From Gemmatimonadetes bacterium 2013_60CM_65_52 (GTDB taxonomy: Bacteria > Gemmatimonadota > Gemmatimonadetes > Gemmatimonadales > Gemmatimonadaceae), in assembly GCA_002215645.1 (NCBI GenBank), contig NGFI01000006.1:62001-126000 (forward strand): a stretch of 64,000 bases of DNA. Direction: 5' to 3'. The stretch's first letter is position 1. The number at the start of each line of letters is the position of its first letter. Made by a program: the position numbers and the translations under genes. Of this stretch, positions 18,622-27,135 are shown piece after piece. The notes beneath the pieces were generated by a model. That model made no database searches, had not been told where the DNA came from, and saw nothing but the letters and a program-made list of their open reading frames with translations.

Positions 18622-18638
18622 ACCGCCAGATAGGCGGT
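18622..18638. terminator. Weak hairpin after the SIMPL gene
   Basis: A 6-bp stem, ACCGCC / GGCGGT, with a 5-nt loop lies 12 nt after the stop codon. No T-run follows, so termination activity is uncertain. Confidence 0.3.
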
Positions 18639-18680
18639 TCAGTCGAGCCGAGTTACGGATCAGCCTGCCGAGACCGGAGA

Positions 18681-18696
18681 TGTTTCACGTGGCACA
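18681..18696. promoter_or_regulatory. parS-like ParB-binding site 1
   Basis: TGTTTCACGTGGCACA matches 14 of 16 bases of the common bacterial parS, TGTTTCACGTGAAACA, with the central CACGTG intact. It lies about 107 bp upstream of the parA start, where parS sites often occur. Confidence 0.75.
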
Positions 18697-18706
18697 TGGG
18701 GCCTAG

Positions 18707-18722
18707 TGTTCCACGTGCCACA
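18707..18722. promoter_or_regulatory. parS-like ParB-binding site 2
   Basis: TGTTCCACGTGCCACA matches 13 of 16 bases of consensus parS and shares the CACGTG core and ACA end with site 1. The two centres are 26 bp apart. The paired arrangement makes chance unlikely. Confidence 0.65.
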
Positions 18723-18802
18723 TTGTTCATCCCGGGTTAGCTTGCGGCTGGGGCAGCAGGAGTCCATTCGCGCCCCTTGAGGGGATCCCAACCCGGAGCC
18801 GA

Positions 18803-19630
18803 GTGGCGCGCATCATTGCGATTGCAAACCAGAAGGGCGGCGTTGGCAAGACGACATCGGCGGTGAACCTTGCTGCCAGTCTCGCCGTGGCAGAGCGGAG
18901 GACGCTGTTGATCGATGGCGATCCGCAGGGGAACGCAACGAGCGGCGTGGGTTTAGGTGCAGACGCCGCAGAGACGACGTATGACGTTCTCATCGGTGCG
19001 ACGACGATTGGCCGGGCGCGACAGCGCGCCGTTCAGTTCAGCAAGCTCGACGTGCTTCCTGCGACCCCCGATTTGGCCGGCGCGGAAGTCGAGCTCGTCG
19101 GCCTCTCCGCCCGAGAGAGCAGGATGCGTGAGGCCGTCACGCTCATACGCGACGAGTACGACTACATCCTCATCGACTGCCCACCGTCGCTTGGTCTTAT
19201 CACCCTGAACATGCTCGCGGCTGCGGATACGCTGCTCATTCCACTGCAGTGTGAATACTACGCGCTCGAGGGCCTGAGCCAGCTCCTCAACACCGTCCAT
19301 CTCATTCAGCATGGAGTGAATCCGACACTCGCGATCTCAGGAGTGCTGCTGACGATGTACGACGCCCGCCTCAACCTGTCCCGCCAAGTTGCGGCCGATG
19401 CACGTGAGTATTTCGGCTCACAGGTGTTTGACGCGGTGGTTCCCCGAAATGTCAGACTTGCCGAAGCTCCCAGTTTTGGAAAGCCGATCATGTTGTACGA
19501 CGTCCAGAGTATCGGAGCCCAGGCCTACATGGCTGTGGCACAGGAGCTCATGGCTCGTGAGGAGTCTCGGGGAAGTTCGACGTCAGCGGTCCTCGGCGGA
19601 CAGCCCTCTGCCGAAGAGGTGAGATCATGA
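18803..19630 (+). CDS. parA: Chromosome-partitioning ATPase ParA (Soj)
   Basis: 275 residues, GTG start at 18803. Deviant Walker A KGGVGKTT at about residues 11-18, then LLIDGDPQGNATSG, the DYILIDCPPSLGLITLNML block, and QCEYYALEG. All are hallmarks of the MinD/ParA family that moves ParB-parS complexes over the nucleoid. It overlaps parB by 4 nt (ATGA). The parS-like pair just upstream may make the operon autoregulated by ParB; that is an inference from position. Confidence 0.96.
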   Translation: MARIIAIANQKGGVGKTTSAVNLAASLAVAERRTLLIDGDPQGNATSGVGLGADAAETTYDVLIGATTIGRARQRAVQFSKLDVLPATPDLAGAEVELVGLSARESRMREAVTLIRDEYDYILIDCPPSLGLITLNMLAAADTLLIPLQCEYYALEGLSQLLNTVHLIQHGVNPTLAISGVLLTMYDARLNLSRQVAADAREYFGSQVFDAVVPRNVRLAEAPSFGKPIMLYDVQSIGAQAYMAVAQELMAREESRGSSTSAVLGGQPSAEEVRS

Positions 19631-20544
19631 GCGCAGACATTCCCAAGCGGCTCGGAAGGGGTCTGGAAGCATTGATCGCAACGGCCAAGCAGCAGCGCCA
19701 GACTGCGGACACGGTCCCCACATCGCCGCCGTCTGATCTGCAGATGTTGCGCATCGCCGACATCGTTCCGAACCATTTTCAGCCCAGGAGAACCTTCAGC
19801 GAGGCCGAGCTGTCGGAGCTGGAAGCATCGATCCGGGCCAATGGGCTACTACAGCCGATCACGGTGCGCCCTCGAAATGGAAAGTGGGAGCTCATCGCGG
19901 GTGAGCGGCGATTTCGCGCGGTCACTCGACTCGGCTGGTCCGACATTCCATGCATCGTCCGGAACTTCGACGACCGTGAGATGCTGACGCTCGCGCTCGT
20001 GGAGAATCTTCAGCGCTCGGATCTGAGCGTGCTCGAAGAGGCCGAAGGATACCAACGCCTCATCTCCGAATTTCAACTGACCCAGCAACAGATTGCTGAT
20101 GCCGTCGGCAAGGACCGGACGAGTATCACAAATCTGCTCCGCGTGCTCAGCCTTCCGACGGCAATTCGCCGGCTCGTTGAACAGGGGCACCTGAGCGCGG
20201 GTCACGCGCGGGCGCTACTCGCATTGAAGGACGAGCGACGACAGCTCGAGTTGGCCCAGGAGGCCGTTGCCAGGCAACTCTCCGTACGGGAGGTCGAGGC
20301 ACGAGCTCGACACGCATCGGCCCCAACTGGCAAGCCCGGCAAAGGCTCCCCAGCAACGACCGCTCAACAGGGTAGCGCCGCCACTCGCCGTATCGAGGAG
20401 CAGCTCCGGAAGCGGCTGCAAACAGATGTCGCCGTGCAAGCGTCCAGCGGTGGGAAAGGGACACTCAGAATCGCCTTCTACAGCGCTGACGATCTCGAGC
20501 GTCTCATGGAGCTGATCGTCGGAAAGAGCACCGATTTCGACTAA
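19627..20544 (+). CDS. parB: Chromosome-partitioning protein ParB (Spo0J)
   Basis: 305 residues. The order is: LRIADIVPNHFQPRRTF, the CTP-binding box with GERRFRAVTRLGW, the ENLQRSDLSVLEEAEGY block, the helix-turn-helix (LTQQQIADAVGKDRTSITNLL), GHARALLAL, a low-complexity linker, and a C-terminal dimerisation domain ending in LERLMELI. It binds parS and spreads as a CTP-dependent clamp. About 20 kb lies between it and dnaA, compatible with origin-proximal segregation. Confidence 0.96.
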   Translation: MSADIPKRLGRGLEALIATAKQQRQTADTVPTSPPSDLQMLRIADIVPNHFQPRRTFSEAELSELEASIRANGLLQPITVRPRNGKWELIAGERRFRAVTRLGWSDIPCIVRNFDDREMLTLALVENLQRSDLSVLEEAEGYQRLISEFQLTQQQIADAVGKDRTSITNLLRVLSLPTAIRRLVEQGHLSAGHARALLALKDERRQLELAQEAVARQLSVREVEARARHASAPTGKPGKGSPATTAQQGSAATRRIEEQLRKRLQTDVAVQASSGGKGTLRIAFYSADDLERLMELIVGKSTDFD

Positions 20545-20620
20545 ACGAATGATTATCCGCCGGTATTGGTACCGCGCGTAAGGTCAACTCGTGCCATCAC
20601 TTATGCTTGATTTCCTACCG

Positions 20621-21640
20621 ATGAAGCGACGGCGGCGTTCGACCATTCGCCTCGTTTCCCTCGCTCTCCTCGCCTCGTGCTCGACGAAAGAGCCCTCGGA
20701 CCATGCCGTCTCGGCGAAACCGGACACCGGTACCGAGAAGCGGTTCAAGGTCGCGCTCCTCACGCCAGGCCCCATCAGCGATCAGTCATGGAACGGTGGC
20801 GCCTACCAAGGTCTGCTACGCATCCGGGACAGCCTCGGCGCATCCGTCAGCCATATCCAGACCAAGACGCCAGCGGAATTCGAGGAGCAGTTCCGGCAAT
20901 ACGGCGCGCAAGGCTACGATCTCGTCTTTGGCCATGGCTTCGAGTTTCAGGACGCCGCCAAGCGTGTCGGCCCCGAGTTTCCGCGCACGATTTACGTGAC
21001 GACGTCGAGTAGCACGAGCGGCGCTAACGTCGCGGGAATGGAGTTCGCTTTCGCTGACGCGTCCTTCCTGGCTGGTCTTGTCGCAGGGAGTCTATCAAAG
21101 ACCGGAATTCTCGGAGTAATCGGCGGAACAGAGTTGCCGCCGGTGAAGGAGAGCTTTGTGGCTTTCGAGAAAGGAGCGCGAGCAGCCAATCCGTCTGTGC
21201 GCATTCTCAAGTCGTACATCGGAAACTGGGATGATGTGAGCGCCGGGAAGGAACAGGCGCTGGCGCAGATCGGCCGCGGTGCCGACGTGATCTTTCAGAA
21301 TGCCGACGCCGCGGGACTCGGCGTGTTTCAAGCAGCGAGAGACACCCGCAGAGCACTTATCATCGGATCGAACTCGAACCAAAACGGCGTCGCCCCGGAA
21401 GTGACCGTCGGAAGCGTCGTCATCGACTTGCCACATGCATTCCTCTCTGTGGCTCGCGAAGTGAAGGACGGACAATTCAAACCACGAGTCATTCGACTCG
21501 GGACGTCGAGCGATGTCGTGTCGCTGGTGCTCAACCCGGATTTCGCCGCGCGAGTGCCACCGGCGATTCAGCACCGCGTGGATTCGCTCAGAACCGAGAT
21601 GCGCGCGGCACGCTTCAGCGTGCAGGCAGGAGAGCGGTGA
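20621..21640 (+). CDS. BMP-family substrate-binding lipoprotein (PnrA-like)
   Basis: 339 residues from ATG 20621; in-frame starts at 20591 (GTG) and 20603 also exist, but 20621 gives a compact lipoprotein signal MKRRRR...LALLASC with lipobox Cys20. The body matches BMP/PnrA nucleoside receptors: VALLTPGPISDQSWNGGAYQG, GYDLVFGHGFEF, GVIGGTELPPV, the IGNWDDVSAGKEQALAQI segment, and GADVIFQNADAAGLGVF. The partner ATPase and two permeases lie downstream, supporting nucleoside (probably purine) import. Substrate is not proven. Confidence 0.88.
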   Translation: MKRRRRSTIRLVSLALLASCSTKEPSDHAVSAKPDTGTEKRFKVALLTPGPISDQSWNGGAYQGLLRIRDSLGASVSHIQTKTPAEFEEQFRQYGAQGYDLVFGHGFEFQDAAKRVGPEFPRTIYVTTSSSTSGANVAGMEFAFADASFLAGLVAGSLSKTGILGVIGGTELPPVKESFVAFEKGARAANPSVRILKSYIGNWDDVSAGKEQALAQIGRGADVIFQNADAAGLGVFQAARDTRRALIIGSNSNQNGVAPEVTVGSVVIDLPHAFLSVAREVKDGQFKPRVIRLGTSSDVVSLVLNPDFAARVPPAIQHRVDSLRTEMRAARFSVQAGER

Positions 21641-22428
21641 CCGCGGCGGCACCAGGTGTGCCGCTGTCGGCGATCGTCTCGTATCTCGACAAGATACTCG
21701 ACACGGCCGGAACCCCTGACTATCCCGGTGCTGTCAACGGACTTCAGGTGGACGGCTCGCGTCCGGTCCATCACGTCGCGGTTTCGGTGGATGCGTCCCT
21801 CGCGACAATCGACGGAGCCGTGGCGGCGGGCGCCGAGTTGCTCGTAGTTCACCATGGATTGTTCTGGTCGGAGGCGCGAGCGCTCCGAGGCACCACGTAC
21901 GAACGATTTCGTCGTTTGCTCGTCAACGACATTGCCGTCTACAGCTCGCATCTGCCGCTCGATCGTCACCCCGACCTTGGCAACAACGTGCTCTTTGCGC
22001 GAGCACTCGAGCTCGAGCCTCGCGAGGAATTTGCGCGCTTCCAATCCATTGCAATTGGCGTCGCGGGGAGATCCGATGTGGATACCGAGGAACTGGTGCG
22101 ACGCGCGACCGTCATTGCGCGCCTCGACGGGGGCACCGTGGCGGCTGTGGGAATCGCGCCTGGCAGGCGAACCAGACGATGGGCGGTGTGCACAGGGGCA
22201 GGGGCTTCGAGCGCTACGCTCAGCGAGGCAGCGAGCGCTGGAATCGACACGCTGATCGTTGGCGAGGGGCCGCATCATACGGCAGTCGAAGCGCAGGAGA
22301 TGGGAATCGCCGTCGTCTACGCCGGCCACTACGTCACCGAGACATTCGGCGTGCGCGCGCTCGGTGGGGAGCTCGCGCAGCATTTCGGTCTCACCTGGTC
22401 GTTCATTGCAGCACCCACTGGTCTCTAG
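21637..22428 (+). CDS. Nif3-like dinuclear metal-centre protein
   Basis: 263 residues from GTG 21637, overlapping the lipoprotein stop as GTGA. Nif3/YbgI/YqfO family: metal ligands in LLVVHHGLFW and SSHLPLDRHPDLGNN, and the C-terminal pair in GHYVTETFGV, the usual dinuclear site. NGLQVDG near the N-terminus is also typical. The family is widely conserved but its function is unsettled (some members have been called GTP cyclohydrolase I type 2). It is translationally coupled into an ABC importer cluster, which is an unusual placement. Confidence 0.9.
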   Translation: MTAAAPGVPLSAIVSYLDKILDTAGTPDYPGAVNGLQVDGSRPVHHVAVSVDASLATIDGAVAAGAELLVVHHGLFWSEARALRGTTYERFRRLLVNDIAVYSSHLPLDRHPDLGNNVLFARALELEPREEFARFQSIAIGVAGRSDVDTEELVRRATVIARLDGGTVAAVGIAPGRRTRRWAVCTGAGASSATLSEAASAGIDTLIVGEGPHHTAVEAQEMGIAVVYAGHYVTETFGVRALGGELAQHFGLTWSFIAAPTGL

Positions 22429-22446
22429 CTCGGTGCGTGCGCCGTT

Positions 22447-23898
22447 GTGACGCCCGTTCTGGAGTTATCTGCTATTCGGAAGCGGTTCGACTCCGCCACG
22501 GCAGTAGACGGTGCCTCGCTCGCCGTGGAGCCGGGGACCGTACACGCCTTGCTCGGCGAGAACGGAGCGGGCAAGACGACGCTGATGCGAATCGCATACG
22601 GGATGCTTGCACCCGACGCCGGTGAAATCCGGGTGAACGGTTCACCGCGTCGTTTTTCGACTGCCGTGGACGCGATCGAGGCGGGCATCGGCATGGTGCA
22701 TCAGCACTTCACGCTCGTCCCCGCCATGACGGTTGCCGAAAATGTGGTGCTGGGAGGACGCGGATTGCTTCGGAACGCGGAGATGATGACGCTCGTCGCC
22801 GAGATTGCCTCTCGTACCGGGTTCCGTCTGGATCCGCACGCTCGCGTTGAATCGCTCCCCGTCGGTGCCAAGCAGCGAGTGGAGATCGCCAAGGCGGTCG
22901 CCCGAAATCCGTCCGTCCTCATACTGGATGAACCGACAGCCGCGCTCGCGCCATCCGAGATAGAGGATCTACTGCAATGGATTCGACAGTACGTCCGCTC
23001 GGGTGCTTCCGTCGTGCTCATCACGCACAAACTCTCCGAGGCACTCGCCATCGCAGATGAGGTGACCGTGATGCGACGCGGAGCGGGTGTGTTCCGGGCG
23101 CCGGCGAGGGACGTCTCGGTATCGCAGTTGGCGCGCGCCATGATTGGTGCGGATCCGGATATGGGCGACACTTCGCGTCGGCCAGCGCAGGTCACGGGCC
23201 GATCTGTGGTATTCGAGGCCGAGTTGCTTCGTGTGGCGGACGAGGCAGGACGCGTCCGCGTGAGTGACGCTTCGTTCCGCATTCGTGGCGGTGAAATCGT
23301 GGGAGTCGCCGCCGTCGAAGGGTCGGGGCACCGCGAGCTCCTTCGCGCATTAGCTGGTCGCACCTCGCTTGCCGGCGGTCGTCTCGTGCGACCGGCGGAC
23401 GTAGGCTTCGTTCCGGAGGACAGACATCGGGACGCGGTGATGGTGAGCCGTTCGCTGACGGACAACATTGCGCTGCGCGGCGCGGGAGCACGGCGTGGCC
23501 GCGTTGATTGGCGTCGACTGCGTTCCGAGACGCGGCAGATGATCGGCGAGTTTGACATACGACCGGCCGACGCGGGCGCACCTCTCGGTGCCCTGTCGGG
23601 TGGAAACCAGCAGAGAATCGTGCTCGGGCGCGAGCTTGCGGTTGCCCGCGAGACGCGAGCTACGGCTGGGTTGGTCGTCGAGAACCCTGCGCGCGGCCTC
23701 GATGTGCGAGCGACGGCGTTCGTCCACATGCGGTTGCTGGACGCGGCAGCAAACGGTACGGCCGTGGTGTTTTACTCCAGCGATCTCGACGAAGTGCTTG
23801 CGCTGGCGACACGTCTGTTCGTGGTGTTTGCTGGCGTTGTGCGCGAAGTGGCGCTGGATCGCGACGACGCGGGCCGCGCACTGCTCGGACTCTCGTGA
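22447..23898 (+). CDS. ABC transporter ATP-binding protein, BMP/nucleoside type
   Basis: 483 residues, GTG start 22447. Two fused ATPase domains as in YufO/MglA/RbsA. Domain 1 has Walker A GENGAGKTT, the signature-like LPVGAKQRVEIAKA and Walker B VLILDEPTAAL. Domain 2 begins with a degenerate P-loop GVAAVEGSGHRELL but keeps LSGGNQQRIVLGREL and a Walker B-like LVVENPARGLDV. This degeneracy is usual for the family. It energises the two permeases encoded from 25.2 kb, on the far side of an antisense MFS gene. Confidence 0.92.
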   Translation: MTPVLELSAIRKRFDSATAVDGASLAVEPGTVHALLGENGAGKTTLMRIAYGMLAPDAGEIRVNGSPRRFSTAVDAIEAGIGMVHQHFTLVPAMTVAENVVLGGRGLLRNAEMMTLVAEIASRTGFRLDPHARVESLPVGAKQRVEIAKAVARNPSVLILDEPTAALAPSEIEDLLQWIRQYVRSGASVVLITHKLSEALAIADEVTVMRRGAGVFRAPARDVSVSQLARAMIGADPDMGDTSRRPAQVTGRSVVFEAELLRVADEAGRVRVSDASFRIRGGEIVGVAAVEGSGHRELLRALAGRTSLAGGRLVRPADVGFVPEDRHRDAVMVSRSLTDNIALRGAGARRGRVDWRRLRSETRQMIGEFDIRPADAGAPLGALSGGNQQRIVLGRELAVARETRATAGLVVENPARGLDVRATAFVHMRLLDAAANGTAVVFYSSDLDEVLALATRLFVVFAGVVREVALDRDDAGRALLGLS

Positions 23899-25122
23899 CT
23901 AGACGCGGAGCTTTCGGATCGCGGTGATTCCGAGTACGGGGCCAAGTGCGAGAATCGGAAACGCGTACCTCCAACCGGCCGCGGCCGCGACGACGGGGAC
24001 CAGTTGGATGGTGACTGTCGTGAGAAGGAAGCCGATGGATGTCTGGAGGGTGAGAGCAGTCCCGACGGCGTCGGGACGCGTAACACGCGTAACGAGTGTC
24101 GAGAACTGGGCGCTGTCCGCGATTACCGCGATGCTCCAGACCAGGAGCAGGCCCGTCAGGATCCAGGTCGACTGACCGAAGACGAGTGGCGTGAGCAGCG
24201 CGCACGAGGCACTCACCACCATGGCAACTATTACTAGCCGCACATATCCCACTCGGTCCGCAAGCTCGCCGCCCAACACGCAGCCGATCGAGCCAGCCGC
24301 GATCACCATGAACGAGAGTGCGCTGGCGAGGGATGTAGACGTCACCGTGCCTCCGCCCTGTGCGGTGAGACTCGCCGTGATGAACGCGGGAATCCAGACC
24401 CAGCACGCGTACAGTTCGAGCATGTGACCGGCGTAACCGCCCAGAACCTGGCGGTATTGCGAATCGCGCAGCACCACGTGCACGAGAGATAGCGAAAAGC
24501 GCCGGCGCGGAAACGGCACCGGCCCGTCCCGGTACGTCAGTGCAATCAACGTTGTGGAAATCAGCGCGGCGATCGACGCGGAGAGAATCACCCGGCGTAT
24601 GTCCGCATCGGGCAGCGCGTGAACGAGGTAGGGAAGCGCCTTGCCAATGGTCAGCGCGCCGACGACTACACCTATCGCCAATCCGCGCCTGGCATGGAAC
24701 CACGTGGCCGCCATCTTCATGGCCGGCGGATAGACGCCTGCCAGGAAGACGCCCGTCAGCAGACGACAAACCAGCGCCCCACGAAAGCTGTCGGCGAGGA
24801 GCAGCCCGGCGTTTGCCGCGGCCGCGCACAGTGCGGCCACTGAGAAGTACCACCTGGATTCGATGATGTCTGGCAGGTTGAGAATCGCGGCGACCGCCGT
24901 TCCGCCCACGAAACCCACCTGCACAGCGGTACTGAGCCAGCCGGTTTGTTGTGCGGACAGATGCCACTGCGATGTGAGTTGCGTGGCCACGGCGTTCGCT
25001 GCAAACCACGGAGACATACCAAGCAGCTCAGCGAGTGCGACTACGCTCAACATGCTCCATCGTCGAGCGTCGTCGGTTACCTTCACCGAATTCTCGAGAT
25101 CTGCACGGGCGTCCGAGGCCAT
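23899..25122 (-). CDS. Major facilitator superfamily transporter
   Basis: About 407 residues from ATG 25122 (an upstream ATG at 25149 would add 9 residues). About 12 membrane helices. The first loop contains ELLGMSPWFAANAV, and the first half has GVYPPAMKMAATWFHARRGLAIG, a pattern of nitrate/nitrite or cyanate-type MFS carriers; the second half has GGELADRVGYVRLV. Substrate cannot be told. It lies antisense between the ATPase and permease genes of the BMP importer and its stop abuts the ATPase stop with no gap. Confidence 0.85.
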   Translation of the reverse strand: MASDARADLENSVKVTDDARRWSMLSVVALAELLGMSPWFAANAVATQLTSQWHLSAQQTGWLSTAVQVGFVGGTAVAAILNLPDIIESRWYFSVAALCAAAANAGLLLADSFRGALVCRLLTGVFLAGVYPPAMKMAATWFHARRGLAIGVVVGALTIGKALPYLVHALPDADIRRVILSASIAALISTTLIALTYRDGPVPFPRRRFSLSLVHVVLRDSQYRQVLGGYAGHMLELYACWVWIPAFITASLTAQGGGTVTSTSLASALSFMVIAAGSIGCVLGGELADRVGYVRLVIVAMVVSASCALLTPLVFGQSTWILTGLLLVWSIAVIADSAQFSTLVTRVTRPDAVGTALTLQTSIGFLLTTVTIQLVPVVAAAAGWRYAFPILALGPVLGITAIRKLRV

Positions 25123-25166
25123 CACGTGACAAGCATACAGCGGATGCATGGACCGCGCTGCCGTTC

Positions 25167-26225
25167 ATGAGGGGATGGCGTGGACTTGCCGGAGCCCTTC
25201 TGGGAGTCGTCTGCCTGCTCGGACTCTCGGCGTTGCTCATCTGGCTCGGGGGGTTCTCCGTCGGTCATGCGCTCGTCGCGTTGTGGGGCGGATCCTTCGG
25301 TTCGTGGTACGCCCTGACGTCTTCGACGCTCGTGCGGGCCGTTCCGTTGATGTTGTCCGGGTGTGCCGTCGCGATTGCATTTCGTGCGGGCGTGTTCAAC
25401 ATCGGCGCCGAGGGCCAATTGTTGCTCGGTGCGACATTCGCGACGGGCGTCGGCCTCATCGCGCCGCGGGGCGGACCAATCGCGATTTTCATGGCACTGA
25501 TTGCCGGCGCGTGCGGTGGTGCACTCTGGGCGGGCATAGCGGCAGTCCTTCGACGGCGGTTCGGCGTGCTCGAGGTAATCAGCACGATCATGCTGAACTT
25601 CATCGCGTTGAATCTCGTTGCCTATCTCGTGCGTGGCCCGTTCCAGGAGCCCACGCACGCGTATCCTCAGAGCTCTCCGCTCCCTGACACGCTTCACCTG
25701 CCCCGCATTCCGGGCATGGGGCGGCTTCACGTCGGTATTCTCGTGGCGGTCGCCGTGCTGATCGGCGCTGGATGGCTGCTTCGATACTCCGCCGCGGGAT
25801 TTCGAATCATCGCCGTTGGAGAGAATGCCTCTGCCGCACGATCCGCAGGATTGATCGACGTAGAGCGCGTGACGTCGCGCGTGTTCGTCGCGAGCGGCGC
25901 AATCGCCGGACTCGCGGGTGCGCTCCAGGTGTTGGGGGTCACCTTTGCGCTCTACGAGGATCTCTCGCCGGGCTATGGGTACACGGCAATCGCCGTCGCG
26001 CTGCTCGCCGGCCTGGATGCGTGGATGGTCATTCCTTCGGCCGTGCTCTTTGCCGCCCTCGAGTCGGGCGGCAGCGCCATGCAGCGAGACGCCAACGTTC
26101 CTTCCACCCTGGTTGCCATCGTGGAAGCAGTGCTGATCCTCACCGCGCTCTGGCTTCAGCGCGATGGGCGATGGGCGCGTGCGCGCGCGCTTCGCAGAGT
26201 CGTTTCCCCCAGAGCGGAATCATGA
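25167..26225 (+). CDS. ABC transporter permease, BMP/nucleoside type (subunit 1)
   Basis: 352 residues from ATG 25167, which removes a poorly conserved 44-residue upstream extension that overlaps the divergent MFS start. About nine membrane segments. Family motifs: FRAGVFNIGAEGQLLLGA, the coupling region RRFGVLEVISTIMLNFIALNL, and IAVGENASAARSAGLIDVER (EAA-like loop). Equivalent to NupP/YufP. It overlaps subunit 2 by 4 nt. Confidence 0.92.
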   Translation: MRGWRGLAGALLGVVCLLGLSALLIWLGGFSVGHALVALWGGSFGSWYALTSSTLVRAVPLMLSGCAVAIAFRAGVFNIGAEGQLLLGATFATGVGLIAPRGGPIAIFMALIAGACGGALWAGIAAVLRRRFGVLEVISTIMLNFIALNLVAYLVRGPFQEPTHAYPQSSPLPDTLHLPRIPGMGRLHVGILVAVAVLIGAGWLLRYSAAGFRIIAVGENASAARSAGLIDVERVTSRVFVASGAIAGLAGALQVLGVTFALYEDLSPGYGYTAIAVALLAGLDAWMVIPSAVLFAALESGGSAMQRDANVPSTLVAIVEAVLILTALWLQRDGRWARARALRRVVSPRAES

Positions 26226-27133
26226 CGACGGGAGACTTGGCGACATTCCTTTCTGCCGGCGTGCGAACCGCGACGCCGCTGGCGCTCGCCGCTCTGGGCG
26301 AGCTGCTCGTCGAACGCTCCGGGCTGATCAACATCGGGCTCGAGGGCGCCATTCTCGCAGGTGCCTTCGGGGCATTGCTTGGTGCATCGGCCGGCGGTCT
26401 CGCTCTTGGCTATCTCGCCGCGATGGGCGCCGGAGTCGTGATGGCTCTGATCTTTGCCTTCTTCGTGCTACGGGTACGCGCCGACCAGATCATCACCGGA
26501 ACAGCGCTCACGCTCCTGAGTGTTGGCGCCACCGGTACGATGTACCGTGCGCTGTATGGCAGCGGCGGCGCCGCGCTGCGTGTGCCGACGAGTGGCTCGA
26601 TTCCATTTCCCGTGCTCTCGCGCATTCCGGTGATCGGCCCGGCGTTTTTCGACCAGCCGCTCGTGACGTACATCGCGTACGGCCTCGCGTGCGCCCTGTC
26701 GTGGTGGCTGTACCGAACGCATGCAGGACTTGCGCTGCGCGCCGTCGGCGAAGAGCCCGAGGCGGCGGCGGCGGCAGGAATTCGTGTCGTACGCGTCCGC
26801 GCATCTGCAATTCTCGCGGGCGGCGTACTCGCCGGACTCTCGGGCGCCGCGCTTGTCCTTGCTCACGCCGGCACGTTTGCCGAAGGTATGTCGGCCGGAA
26901 GAGGATTCGTCGCCATTGCCATCGTGATTCTCGGCCGCTGGACTCCAGCGGGTGTGGCGCTTGCCGCTCTCCTGTTCGGAGCGGCGAGCGCCCTGCAGTT
27001 CGCGTTTCAGGCAATGGGCTGGCAGGTGCCGTATCAACTCTTTCTTGCCATCCCCTACGCGCTGACGCTCGCTGGGCTAGCTGGAGGCGTCGGACGCAGC
27101 CGTGGCCCGGCGGCGTTGAATCGAGCGCTCTGA
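26222..27133 (+). CDS. ABC transporter permease, BMP/nucleoside type (subunit 2)
   Basis: 303 residues from ATG 26222, overlapping subunit 1 as ATGA. About eight membrane helices. NupQ/YufQ-like motifs: GELLVERSGLINIGLEGA near the N-terminus, RADQIITGTALTLL, and the cytoplasmic loop LRAVGEEPEAAAAAGIRVVRVR. Together with the lipoprotein, ATPase and first permease it completes a four-part importer. Confidence 0.92.
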   Translation: MTTGDLATFLSAGVRTATPLALAALGELLVERSGLINIGLEGAILAGAFGALLGASAGGLALGYLAAMGAGVVMALIFAFFVLRVRADQIITGTALTLLSVGATGTMYRALYGSGGAALRVPTSGSIPFPVLSRIPVIGPAFFDQPLVTYIAYGLACALSWWLYRTHAGLALRAVGEEPEAAAAAGIRVVRVRASAILAGGVLAGLSGAALVLAHAGTFAEGMSAGRGFVAIAIVILGRWTPAGVALAALLFGAASALQFAFQAMGWQVPYQLFLAIPYALTLAGLAGGVGRSRGPAALNRAL

Positions 27134-27135
27134 GG

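Noticed and set aside
22475-22515. GGTTCGACTCC, like a tRNA T-arm
   Set aside because: It lies inside the ABC ATPase coding sequence and no acceptor or anticodon stem can be drawn around it.
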